A DNA stretch of 7,247 nt from JAJPJX01 sp964568355. Lineage in GTDB: Bacteria > Acidobacteriota > Terriglobia > Bryobacterales > Bryobacteraceae. Position 1 is the first letter of the stretch. The number at the start of each line of letters is the position of its first letter. The DNA lies in assembly GCA_964568355.1 (NCBI GenBank), contig CAZMRK010000329.1:1-7247 (forward strand). The letters run 5' to 3'. Of the stretch, positions 1 to 7,187 are shown piece after piece. The notes under the pieces were generated by a model. That model did no database searches, was not told where the DNA came from, and was given only the letters and a program-made list of their open reading frames with translations. A program made the translations under genes and the position numbers.

Positions 1-1
1 C

Positions 2-1009
2 CAGGGACTGCTGGCGCTCGAACGCAACTGGCGCGGCCCGCTGCTGAGCAACAGCGGCGTTCTCTCTACACTCCAATCCTTTCAGGCCATGGAGCGGACG
101 GCCACTCCCGCGCTGAAGCACAATTGGCGTTTCCAGCAGGCCCTCTACCGCGCTTATTACGATGCCTACACCCGCACGCGGCTGATCTACGAGACGGATC
201 TGGAAGCGCGCGCCATGGACAAACTCCGCGCAGCGCCGTACCTGGGTTCGGAGACCGCGATGGCCGAGGCGCGCAAAATTCTCGCCCGGGCTACCCTCGA
301 ACCGGTAGCGGAAGACTGGTGTTCACGCGTCTTCGATCTGGCCGAGGCGCTGTTCCAGAGTATCCGCATGCAATTGAGCGTGCCGCGCTACCAGGCGATT
401 GCGGTGGACCGCGGCGCCAATCTCGACACCATCAATGTGCCGCTCAACAATCGGGGCTGGCTGGAGGGGCGATTTGCGGAGATCGAGCGCAATCCGGACG
501 AAAAATCGCGGCGGGCCTCCCTGGCCCAGATCGTCGATTGGACCAACCCGGGTCCCGGCGGCTTCTACGACGACCTGGGCGATCTCACGCGCCAGCCGCA
601 CCTGGTGCGCGGCCCCGGCGCCGAGAAGGATCCCGCGTTTCAGGAATCGTCTCTGGTAGGCTTTTCCTACCGGCCCGCCTGGCGTAGTTCCTGGTGGGCC
701 CACGCCGAGACCTTGCACGAAACACCACTCGAAATGCGCTATACCCATCTCGATCCGGCCGCGCAGTATCGCGTGCGCGTGGTCTATGCCGGCGACAGTC
801 CGACCCGCAAGATCCGCCTGCAGACCGCCAGCGGAATCGAGATTCATCCGTTCCTCGCCAAACCGGCGCCGGTCGAGCCACTGGAGTTCGATCTTCCCCG
901 CGATGCTACTGCCAAGGGCGACCTGACCTTGCGCTGGCAGCGAGAGCCGGGGTTGGGCGGTAACGGACGCGGTTGTCAGGTTTCCGAAGTCTGGCTCATC
1001 CGAAAATGA
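2..1009 (+). CDS. Uncharacterised protein, C-terminal part (5' end outside window)
   Basis: The reading frame is open from the first bases with no stop, so this is the last 335 residues of a longer protein; the ATG at 89 is internal, because conserved-looking sequence (LLSNSGVLSTLQSFQAMER) runs through it. The first ~175 visible residues look mainly helical, rich in Arg, Ala, Leu and aromatics (NWRFQQALYRAYYDAY near residues 41-56). A Gly/Pro-rich motif, WTNPGPGGFYDDLG, lies at about 180-193. The last ~100 residues alternate in a beta-sandwich manner (YRVRVVYAG, KIRLQTASG, LEFDLPRDA) and finish with GGNGRGCQVSEVWL, like a carbohydrate-binding or accessory beta domain at the end of a large enzyme. 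I do not recognise the family and cannot see a catalytic domain; a large glycoside-hydrolase-like or other secreted protein is a guess. The stop overlaps the aldolase start (ATGA), so the two are probably co-translated. Confidence 0.85.
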   Translation, partial: QGLLALERNWRGPLLSNSGVLSTLQSFQAMERTATPALKHNWRFQQALYRAYYDAYTRTRLIYETDLEARAMDKLRAAPYLGSETAMAEARKILARATLEPVAEDWCSRVFDLAEALFQSIRMQLSVPRYQAIAVDRGANLDTINVPLNNRGWLEGRFAEIERNPDEKSRRASLAQIVDWTNPGPGGFYDDLGDLTRQPHLVRGPGAEKDPAFQESSLVGFSYRPAWRSSWWAHAETLHETPLEMRYTHLDPAAQYRVRVVYAGDSPTRKIRLQTASGIEIHPFLAKPAPVEPLEFDLPRDATAKGDLTLRWQREPGLGGNGRGCQVSEVWLIRK

Positions 1010-1809
1010 CTACTACGAACTGGGAAAGTCCCGTCAAGAAACAGTTGCGCGAAGGCCGGCCCGTGGTGGCGGCCACCATCACAACCAGCAGCGTGGAAAT
1101 TGCCGCGCAGATCGCCAACATGGGTTTCGATTATCTCTGGGTGGAAATGGAACACTCGCCCGTTACTCTCGAGACTCTGCGCAATATCGTCCTGGCCACA
1201 CGCGGGCTGCCGGCCATGACCTTCGCACGCGTGCCGGTGAATGAGCTGTGGACCGCCAAGCGCGTGCTCGATGCCGGAGTCAGCGGGGTAATCTTCCCCT
1301 TTACCAGCACGCCCGAACTGGCACAGCAGGCGGCAGCGGCCTGCCGTTATCCACCACATGGACGGCGCGGATCCGGCGCGAATCTGGCCCGCTTCACCTG
1401 GCCGGAAAAAGAGAACTATCCCGATTCGGCCGACCAAAACGTCACCGTGATCACCATCATTGAAGAAGCGCGGGCTGTCGAAAACGTGGAGGCCATCGCC
1501 GCTACGCCCGGCATTGACGTGCTCTTCATCGGCACCAGCGATCTTTCTTATTCTCTGGGTCTGCGCGGCAAACAGGACCATCCCAAGCTTCAGGAAGCGA
1601 TCGCCAAGGTGGTGGACGCGGCCCGGCGCCACGGCAAGGTGGTTGGCCGGCCGGCGGCGGGTCCTGAGCAAGTGAAGCAATACATGGAACAAGGGTTCGG
1701 GCTCTTCCAGGCCCCCACGGAATTGGGATTCCTGGCCGCCGGCGCAAAGGCCTACCTCGAGCCCCTGGAGAAATCCCGTGCCCAAGCCCAGCCCCGCGCC
1801 ATTTACTGA
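1006..1809 (+). CDS. HpcH/HpaI-family aldolase (2-keto-3-deoxy acid / 4-hydroxy-2-oxo acid aldolase)
   Basis: A 267-residue metal-dependent class II aldolase, close to the usual ~250-265 residues. The family reversibly cleaves 4-hydroxy-2-oxo acids to pyruvate plus an aldehyde; members include HpaI, GarL (2-dehydro-3-deoxyglucarate) and RhmA (2-keto-3-deoxy-L-rhamnonate). By recalled alignment to E. coli HpaI: catalytic His50 in VEMEHSP, the pyruvate-binding Arg75 in FARVP, metal ligands Glu153 (TIIEEARAVENV) and Asp179 (FIGTSDLS), and the loop RYPPHGRRGSG at 114-124. The usual IGPxDLS is IGTSDLS here, and HpaI's VQIE is TIIE. The substrate cannot be fixed from sequence. ATG 1006 is chosen over the in-frame TTG at 973 because it overlaps the upstream stop as ATGA and gives the normal N-terminus; no strong ribosome site precedes it, consistent with coupling. 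The 3' end overlaps the permease gene by 32 bases. Likely cytoplasmic. Confidence 0.93.
   Translation: MTTTNWESPVKKQLREGRPVVAATITTSSVEIAAQIANMGFDYLWVEMEHSPVTLETLRNIVLATRGLPAMTFARVPVNELWTAKRVLDAGVSGVIFPFTSTPELAQQAAAACRYPPHGRRGSGANLARFTWPEKENYPDSADQNVTVITIIEEARAVENVEAIAATPGIDVLFIGTSDLSYSLGLRGKQDHPKLQEAIAKVVDAARRHGKVVGRPAAGPEQVKQYMEQGFGLFQAPTELGFLAAGAKAYLEPLEKSRAQAQPRAIY
1767..1770 (+). promoter_or_regulatory. Ribosome binding site deciding the permease start
   Basis: GGAG lies inside the end of the aldolase gene, seven bases before GTG 1778. It supports the GTG start and the 32-base gene overlap over later start candidates (GTG 1820, ATG 1853). Confidence 0.6.
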
Positions 1810-3088
1810 GAGCGGCCGGGTGGGCCCTCACTATAAGTGGCAGGTGGTGGGCATGCTCTGGTGGATCGCGTTCTTCAACTACGCCGACCGCCAGGCCATT
1901 TTCTCGGTATTTCCGCTGCTTCAGAAGGAGATGCACCTCAGCCAGATCGAGCTGGGCCTGCTGGCTTCTTCCTTTGCGTGGGTTTATGGCCTCTGCGCGC
2001 CGTTCGCGGGCGGTATCGTTGACCGCGTGCGACGGAAAACCGCGATTCTGGGCGGCCTTCAGACCTGGAGTATCATCTGCATGGCCACTGCGCTCTCACG
2101 GAATTTCCGCCAGTTACTTTGGTTTCGCGCCGCCGAAGGACTAGGCGAGACTTTCTACTTCCCGGCCTCGATGTCGCTGGTCAGCGACTATCACGATAAG
2201 CGCACGCGTTCGCGCGCTCTGGGCACGCATCAGACCAGCGTTTATATCGGCACCATCGCGGGAGGATTTTTTGCCGGACTGATCGGCCAGACCTACGGCT
2301 GGCGCTGGTCGTTTGTTGTTTTTGGCGGCATGGGGGTACTGCTCGGCCTGGTGCTCAATCGCTTTCTGATCGAGCCGCGCCGGGGCGCCGCGGACGAACT
2401 CGGCCCGGCCGCGCAGATGAGTCCCCGCCAGGTACTGCGCCTGATCTGGAGCACGCCCACAGCGGTGATCCTGATGGCCGCGTTCCTCTGCGCCAACTTC
2501 GTCGCCGTTGTGCTGCTTTCCTGGATGCCCACCTTTCTCTACGAGCGCTTTCATCTCAGCCTCGCCATGGCCGGACTCACGGCCACCATCTACGTGCAGT
2601 TGGCCAGCATGGTGGGATCGCCCCTGGGCGGCTGGCTGGCCGATCTCCTGCGCCGCCGCATGCCGGGAGGCCGCATGGCCGTGCAAGCCGCCGGGGTCCT
2701 GCTGGGGGCGCCGTTTGTGGTGCTCTGCGGGATGACCCAGTCGGCCGGCTGGCTGGTCGTGGCGCTGACCGCCTGGGGTTTATTCAAGGGACTTTACGAC
2801 GGCAACATATTCGCCTCGATGTTCGACGTGATTCGCCCGGAAGCCCGCGGCACGGCGGCCGGATTCATGAACATGGTAGGCTGGCTGGGCGGAGGCGGCA
2901 CCGCGCCGATCGTGATCGGCCTGATCGCGCAGCGCCAGAGCCTGGGCCTGGCCATCTCGATGGCGGCCGGCGTATACCTGGTTGCCGGCGCGCTGCTTAT
3001 CCTGGGGATCGTGGCGTTCGCCGGCCGGGATGTCGCGCGCATGCAGGCCCAGTTGGAGGCGGAAGCCGGTGTGGAGCGTCCTCGCTAG
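1778..3088 (+). CDS. MFS permease, probable organic-acid/sugar-acid transporter (ACS-like)
   Basis: A 436-residue inner-membrane carrier with about twelve hydrophobic segments (roughly 21-43, 58-79, 89-107, 112-135, 152-170, 175-197, 228-250, 264-287, 300-319, 323-345, 357-383, 390-415). The major facilitator motif A is seen in loop 2-3 (GGIVDRVRRKTAI, 78-90), with its degenerate copy in the second half (GGWLADLLRRR, 284-294). The NYADRQ motif in segment 1 and GLGETFYFPASMSLVSDY in segment 4 resemble the anion:cation symporter group (hexuronate, galactonate, phthalate carriers), so uptake of an organic or sugar acid with protons is likely; substrate unknown. GTG 1778 is chosen because GGAG at 1767-1770 lies seven bases upstream and the MFS N-terminus fits; GTG 1820 is an alternative. 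It sits between an aldolase gene and a secreted-protein gene, overlapping both, which suggests that it imports the aldolase pathway's substrate. Confidence 0.92.
   Translation: MPKPSPAPFTESGRVGPHYKWQVVGMLWWIAFFNYADRQAIFSVFPLLQKEMHLSQIELGLLASSFAWVYGLCAPFAGGIVDRVRRKTAILGGLQTWSIICMATALSRNFRQLLWFRAAEGLGETFYFPASMSLVSDYHDKRTRSRALGTHQTSVYIGTIAGGFFAGLIGQTYGWRWSFVVFGGMGVLLGLVLNRFLIEPRRGAADELGPAAQMSPRQVLRLIWSTPTAVILMAAFLCANFVAVVLLSWMPTFLYERFHLSLAMAGLTATIYVQLASMVGSPLGGWLADLLRRRMPGGRMAVQAAGVLLGAPFVVLCGMTQSAGWLVVALTAWGLFKGLYDGNIFASMFDVIRPEARGTAAGFMNMVGWLGGGGTAPIVIGLIAQRQSLGLAISMAAGVYLVAGALLILGIVAFAGRDVARMQAQLEAEAGVERPR
3055..3059 (+). promoter_or_regulatory. Ribosome binding site deciding the start of the secreted protein gene
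   Basis: GGAGG lies within the 3' end of the permease gene, nine bases before GTG 3069, with a weaker GGAAG at 3061-3065. It places the start immediately before a signal-peptide-like hydrophobic stretch, so I reject the longer open frame beginning at 2982. Confidence 0.6.
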
Positions 3089-3857
3089 TCTCGTTTTTGC
3101 TTCGGTTCTGGCGGCTCAATCGGTCGAGATCCGCTCCGAATTTCAGCGCGTCGATCCGTTCGGGAACGTAGTGGCGGCCGACCGCATGGACCACCCCCGG
3201 GAGATTCTGTCGCCGGCGATTGCGCGCAACGCCTGGGCCTCGTTCCATGTCACGGTCACGATTCCGGAAGGCACTCCGTCATTCCTTTATATCCAGCAGA
3301 ATCCGGAGTTCTTTCAGATTCACCTGTACCGCGAGCTTTATGCACAGACCAAGGACGGCTGGGTACCGGACCGCCTGCAGCCGGTCGAGATGCCGGTCAC
3401 CGTTCTGCTGCCGGATATCCAGGCGCCGATTCGCGGCCAGAAGGTGGTCTCCTATTGGCTGGATATCTGGGTGCCGGAGCGGACGCCCGCCGGACGCATG
3501 CGCATGCAGGCGGTGTTGAAATCCGGCAGCCGGTGGATCGTCGCGCCCATGGAAATGCGCGTGATGGAAGCCGTGGCGCCCGGAATCCACTGGCAGCCGG
3601 GGCTTGTTCCGCCGGCCGCCGCGCGTGCCGACGCCGCGGTCTGCCCGGCGCATCAGGCCGAGCACGCGCCTTCGGAAAGCATCCGGCAATTTCTTCATCG
3701 CAACGCCCTGCAATATACAGCGCTGGCCCGCAGCCTGGGGATGCATGTGGATTGGTGCGCGGCGCCGGGGCCGGATGCAGAGTGGTTTCTTCGCTCGCGG
3801 GAAAGGCTGTTTCGGCCGGTGCGGGACGGGGTTGGCGCGCGGAAGTCCGCTCCCTGA
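3069..3857 (+). CDS. Predicted secreted protein of unknown function with Ig-like region; 3' end in a repeat element
   Basis: A 262-residue protein starting at GTG 3069, 20 bases inside the permease gene. Residues 1-18 form a short export signal (WSVLASLVFASVLAAQ, likely cut near 16-18) with no basic n-region and no clear lipobox. Residues ~19-165 look like a beta-sandwich: FHVTVTIPEGTPSFLYIQ, then VVSYWLDIWVPERTPAGRMRMQAVL, a pattern like the Ig-type domains next to DUF4091/GH123-type enzymes, and then MEMRVMEAV. A Pro/Ala linker (about 170-200) follows, and then a helical segment (SIRQFLHRNALQYTALARSLGMHVDW, split here for reference only as 204-229). Two cysteines (192, 230) could pair after export. 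The last ~11 residues (VRDGVGARKSAP) run into a REP-like element and look non-native, so the original C-terminus was probably different, either slightly replaced or truncated. Not recognised as a named family; probably periplasmic and co-expressed with the permease and aldolase. Confidence 0.75.
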   Translation: MWSVLASLVFASVLAAQSVEIRSEFQRVDPFGNVVAADRMDHPREILSPAIARNAWASFHVTVTIPEGTPSFLYIQQNPEFFQIHLYRELYAQTKDGWVPDRLQPVEMPVTVLLPDIQAPIRGQKVVSYWLDIWVPERTPAGRMRMQAVLKSGSRWIVAPMEMRVMEAVAPGIHWQPGLVPPAAARADAAVCPAHQAEHAPSESIRQFLHRNALQYTALARSLGMHVDWCAAPGPDAEWFLRSRERLFRPVRDGVGARKSAP

Positions 3858-3903
3858 CGGTCGTGGTTCGGTGGTGGAACGAGCCGCGCGCGACAGCAAG
3901 CGG
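3847..3903. repeat. REP-like imperfect palindrome (SPLPDGRGSV-type)
   Basis: Left arm 3847-3870 (CCGCTCCCTGACGG...) and right arm 3880-3903 (...GACAGCAAGCGG) are inverted relatives: 17 of 24 positions match by eye, and several mismatches become G-U pairs in RNA. The inner six pairs, 3865-3870 with 3880-3885, close a 9-base loop. One plus frame reads SPLPDGRGSV, and the opposite strand reads TEPRPSGSGLP. I recall these peptides as recurring artefacts in acidobacterial annotations, which would mark a dispersed element, but I cannot count copies here. It spans the end of the secreted-protein gene and the gap between convergent genes, where it may also stop transcription or stabilise mRNA ends. 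Confidence 0.65.
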
Positions 3904-3925
3904 CCGAAGCGAATCATCCGGCCGC
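3900..3925 (-). terminator. Inverted repeat after the TonB receptor gene, probable terminator
   Basis: GCGGCCG at 3900-3906 and CGGCCGC at 3919-3925 form a perfect 7-bp stem with a 12-base loop. On the minus strand it begins four bases after the receptor's stop codon, the position expected of a terminator. It is followed by TTGCTG rather than a clean T-run, so classical Rho-independent termination would be weak. Its distal arm overlaps the right arm of the REP-like palindrome by four bases. Confidence 0.45.
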
Positions 3926-3929
3926 AGCG

Positions 3930-6900
3930 TTAATAAATCAGCTTCAGTCCGAATTGCAGCAAGCGCGGGGGGCCTGCTTCCAGCACGCGCCCGAAATTGG
4001 GCGAGGCGATATCGTTTTCCGGCAGTCCGAAATTGGCGTGATTGGCCAGGTTGAAGCACTCGACGCGCAGTTGCAGGCGCATCCGCTCGGTAACCGGGAA
4101 GCTCTTCAACAGGGATAGGTCCACCGCGGCGATGCCGGGGCCACGGACCGCATTGCGCCCCTCATTGCCGAATTGGCCGGCCTGGGTTACCGGATCCAGC
4201 CTTTGAAAGGTGCTGCGGCTGACCCAGCGATCCGCGGTATGGCTGCCCTGGTTGGGATCGGCGATCAGGTCAGGCCGCGCGGAAGTGAATCCGGTGACCT
4301 CCGGTGCCGAGCCCTGGAGCGAGACATTGGCGCTGTCGTAAACCGTAAACGGCGTGGCCGATGAGAAATTGGCGATCGTGTTCAACTGCCAGCCGCCCAA
4401 CAAGGCGCGGGCCAGAGCGGAGCCGGAACGAGGGAATGGAATCTCGTAGCTGCCGCTCAAGACGAAACGGTGGCGCGCATCGAACAGCGAAGGGCCGTGC
4501 TCCGCCTGGAGATCGAAGGGATTCTGTGCCAGGTCATTCTCGCCGGCAACCAGGCGCGGCGCCGATCCGGCGACATTGAAGGTGGAGATATAGTCCAGCG
4601 TTTTCGAAAATGTATAGGAAGCCAGGAAGCCCAGACCGTTTTGGAATCTCCGCGAGAGTGCGATCTGTCCGGCATGATAGGTCGAGTTGGTGGAATTGGT
4701 AATCAGCCCTACCGAAGCGAAATCGCAGGGACCTTCGGGCCCGCGGCACCCCGCATAGAGACGGCGCTGATCGGCATCATTTGACGTCGCGCCCGAACGG
4801 TATACGGAAGGATTCCCCTCGATCATGCGCGGCAGGCGCGTGCCCTTGTTGCCGATATAACGTACATCCACCAGGTAGCTTCCGCCGAAGGATCGCTGCA
4901 CGGAAAAATTCCAGTTCTGCGCATAAGGCGGGCGCATGCCGTTCTCGATGGTGAGCACCGTGGTCGGCTGAGGGAAGGACGTCGGCGTGAAGGGGTTCGT
5001 TCCGTTCCACGGATTGGTGAAGTTGACGGGTGCGGCAAGCTGACGGGCCTGTGTCCAGGGCAGCGCGCTGAGCGGCGACTGCAACGGTCCGCCGACCCCG
5101 TTGGTGAACGAATCGTAGAAGATGCCGTAAGCGGCCCGGACCGACATTTTCCCGGAGCCGGTCGGATCCCAGGCCAACCCCACACGGGGCATCAAAGCCT
5201 TCCAGTAGACTGGCGCGATCCCGTCCGGCACTCCAGGATCTCCCGGAAACAGCAGCCCCGCAGGCGCGTTGGGGAAGACTCTCGATTGCTGTCCCGGAGA
5301 CCAGGAGTTCATGCGATTGCGAATGTCTACGAAGGGCGTACTGATCTCCCAGCGCAGGCCGTAGTTTAGCGTCAGCCGCGGCGTGATGCGCCATTCATCC
5401 TGCGCATACGTCGCGAAATCCAGGTTGCGCAGACCGCGGTTCATATCGCCGCCGCCCTGGAAGAATACCACCGGGAAACCCATCAGGAAGCTGGCGAACG
5501 AATCGCTGGCGGGAAACGGCGCGAACACGAAGAACCCGTTGGAGGCGATACCTTCCGTCATATTGATCTGGTTCCGGCGCACTTCCACGCCGAACTTGAA
5601 ACTATGCCCGCCGGCGATGTGCGAAAGCGAATCGGAGATCTCGAACGTGTTCTGGGTGGTGTCGCGCGGCCCGGTGATCGGGTCGCCGATGCTGGCGTAC
5701 CCGTTGACGATGAAAAACGGCGGCCCCTCGGCTGCCGCCAGCGTGCTGTCGTATTGAAATCCCAAGGCGCGCGACGGAGTTTTGTTCAAAGGCTTGTCCG
5801 TGTCGAACGCATTGCGGAAGAAGCCCAGCCGCAGGTTGTTGATCGTAGCGCCGCTGAACAGATGCGTTTCGGAGAGAACGGCGGAGTGCGTGCCCAGGTC
5901 TTCGCCCACGGGGAAGCCCGGAACGTTTGCGCCGGCCACAGAGAGCGGGTTGACATTGGAACTGGTCGCTCTGGCATAGCGCAGCGAGAGCTGATCGCGC
6001 TCGTTGAAGATATGGTCATAGCGCGCGCCGCCCTGGTCGGCACGGTTGCGCATTACTTCGGTGGTGACGAACAGGTTCTGGCCGGCGTTCGCGTGAGGAT
6101 AAAACTGAATCAGGTTGAGGGCGGTGGAGTTCAGTAGCGCGGGGGGCAGACGATTGCCGGGAAAAGGCTCGCCTGTGAAGTAGTTGATGAGCGGCACGGG
6201 TCGGCCGGTCTGTGGATCGGTCATGCCGGAGAAATCGCCGGTCCGCTGAGCATCGCTGGGCACGGTTGCACTTTGCGTGGTGCCCTGCCGGTTGCGAAAG
6301 CCCTCGTAGTAAGCGAAGAGAAAGTCTTTGTTGCGGCGAACCGGCGCGCCCACGGTCGCGCCGAACTGGTTTTGCTTCAGCGGCTCCACTCTCGAAGCGA
6401 AAAAGTTGCGCGCGTCCAGGGCATCGTTACGCAGAAATTCGTATAGCGTGCCGTGCAGTTCGTTGCTGCCGGAACGCGTCAAGACGGTGGTGGTGGCGCC
6501 GCTGGTGCCTCCGAACTCGGCGGGGGCGGTTTCGGTAAGAATGCGGAACTCCTGGATGGCGTCCACCGGAGTTTTGAGCGAGTAGCCGCCGTCCACGCGA
6601 TTCACATTCGTAACGCCATCCAGCAGGTAATTGTTCGACTCCGGGCGCTGCCCGTTGACCGCATAAGCCTGGCCGGCACGCAGCGATCCGCCGGCTTCGG
6701 ATACGCCGGCAGTCAAGGGAGCCACGCCGGGCTGCAACAGGCCGAGCTGGGTGAAATTGCGGCCGTTGAGCGGCAGGTCCACGAGTTCGCGTCCGCTCAC
6801 CACGTTGCCGATTACGTTCGAACCGGAATCCACCAGAGTCGCGGCAGCGCTGACCGTCACTACCTCCTTTTCCTTGGTCACGCTGAGTTGCACGTCCACG

Positions 6901-7187
6901 CGGGCGGTCTGGCTGACATTCAGGAGGATGCCACGGCGGACAGACTCGGAGAAATTCGGAGCCGTCACGTGCAATTCGTATTCGCCCGCCGGCAGCGAAA
7001 GGTGGTAGGCGCCAGTATAAGTGGTCTGTTGGACGCGTGTGTAACCGGTGGTGGCGCCGATCGCTTTAACGGTCGCGTCGGCCACGATGCTGCCCGACGC
7101 ATCGGTCACCTGCCCTTCCAAAGTGGCACTAATGTCCTGAGCGCTTGCACCGGCACACAGCGCAAGCACAAACCAAGCGACTTTCAT
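3930..7187 (-). CDS. Oar-like TonB-dependent outer-membrane receptor with carboxypeptidase-regulatory-like domain
   Basis: A complete 1085-residue protein. Residues 1-17 are a signal peptide (MKVAWFVLALCAGASA, cut before QD). Residues ~20-103 form a carboxypeptidase-regulatory-like Ig fold (LEGQVTDASGSIVADATV, YTGAYHLSLPAGEYELHV). The TonB plug follows at ~105-240, with LPLNGRNFTQL at 138-148, NGQRPESNNYLLDGVTN at 178-194 and AIQEFRI. The rest is a large beta barrel opening with HGTLYEFLRNDALDARNFF and ending in LLQFGLKLIY, a terminal aromatic strand as needed for BAM insertion. Length and motifs match the Oar-like receptors expanded in Acidobacteriota, thought to take up large or oligomeric substrates using TonB/ExbBD energy; the ligand is unknown. 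ATG 7187 is chosen because it starts directly at the signal peptide; in-frame GTG 7211 lacks an upstream ribosome site and lies in a hairpin loop. Convergent with the upstream four-gene operon. Confidence 0.95.
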   Translation of the reverse strand: MKVAWFVLALCAGASAQDISATLEGQVTDASGSIVADATVKAIGATTGYTRVQQTTYTGAYHLSLPAGEYELHVTAPNFSESVRRGILLNVSQTARVDVQLSVTKEKEVVTVSAAATLVDSGSNVIGNVVSGRELVDLPLNGRNFTQLGLLQPGVAPLTAGVSEAGGSLRAGQAYAVNGQRPESNNYLLDGVTNVNRVDGGYSLKTPVDAIQEFRILTETAPAEFGGTSGATTTVLTRSGSNELHGTLYEFLRNDALDARNFFASRVEPLKQNQFGATVGAPVRRNKDFLFAYYEGFRNRQGTTQSATVPSDAQRTGDFSGMTDPQTGRPVPLINYFTGEPFPGNRLPPALLNSTALNLIQFYPHANAGQNLFVTTEVMRNRADQGGARYDHIFNERDQLSLRYARATSSNVNPLSVAGANVPGFPVGEDLGTHSAVLSETHLFSGATINNLRLGFFRNAFDTDKPLNKTPSRALGFQYDSTLAAAEGPPFFIVNGYASIGDPITGPRDTTQNTFEISDSLSHIAGGHSFKFGVEVRRNQINMTEGIASNGFFVFAPFPASDSFASFLMGFPVVFFQGGGDMNRGLRNLDFATYAQDEWRITPRLTLNYGLRWEISTPFVDIRNRMNSWSPGQQSRVFPNAPAGLLFPGDPGVPDGIAPVYWKALMPRVGLAWDPTGSGKMSVRAAYGIFYDSFTNGVGGPLQSPLSALPWTQARQLAAPVNFTNPWNGTNPFTPTSFPQPTTVLTIENGMRPPYAQNWNFSVQRSFGGSYLVDVRYIGNKGTRLPRMIEGNPSVYRSGATSNDADQRRLYAGCRGPEGPCDFASVGLITNSTNSTYHAGQIALSRRFQNGLGFLASYTFSKTLDYISTFNVAGSAPRLVAGENDLAQNPFDLQAEHGPSLFDARHRFVLSGSYEIPFPRSGSALARALLGGWQLNTIANFSSATPFTVYDSANVSLQGSAPEVTGFTSARPDLIADPNQGSHTADRWVSRSTFQRLDPVTQAGQFGNEGRNAVRGPGIAAVDLSLLKSFPVTERMRLQLRVECFNLANHANFGLPENDIASPNFGRVLEAGPPRLLQFGLKLIY

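Noticed and set aside
976..1785. 269-codon open frame antisense to the aldolase gene
   Set aside because: It mirrors nearly the whole aldolase frame. Long antisense frames are expected in GC-rich coding DNA, and its translation (His/Gly/Arg-rich, no domain) is not protein-like.
2982..3068. N-terminal extension of the secreted-protein gene to the ATG at 2982
   Set aside because: It lies wholly in the permease coding region, is rich in Arg, Trp and Ser, and would bury the signal peptide; GTG 3069 has a good ribosome site and starts right at the signal.
3496..3507. Perfect 12-bp palindrome GCATGCGCATGC
   Set aside because: It is inside a convincing coding stretch (GRMRMQ) and arises from repeated CGC-ATG codons; no partner copy or regulatory context is seen.
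3604..3933. Plus-strand frame containing SPLPDGRGSV and ending RIIRPQR
   Set aside because: It is the out-of-frame reading of the secreted-protein gene and REP-like element; the peptide is a translation of the repeat, not a real protein.
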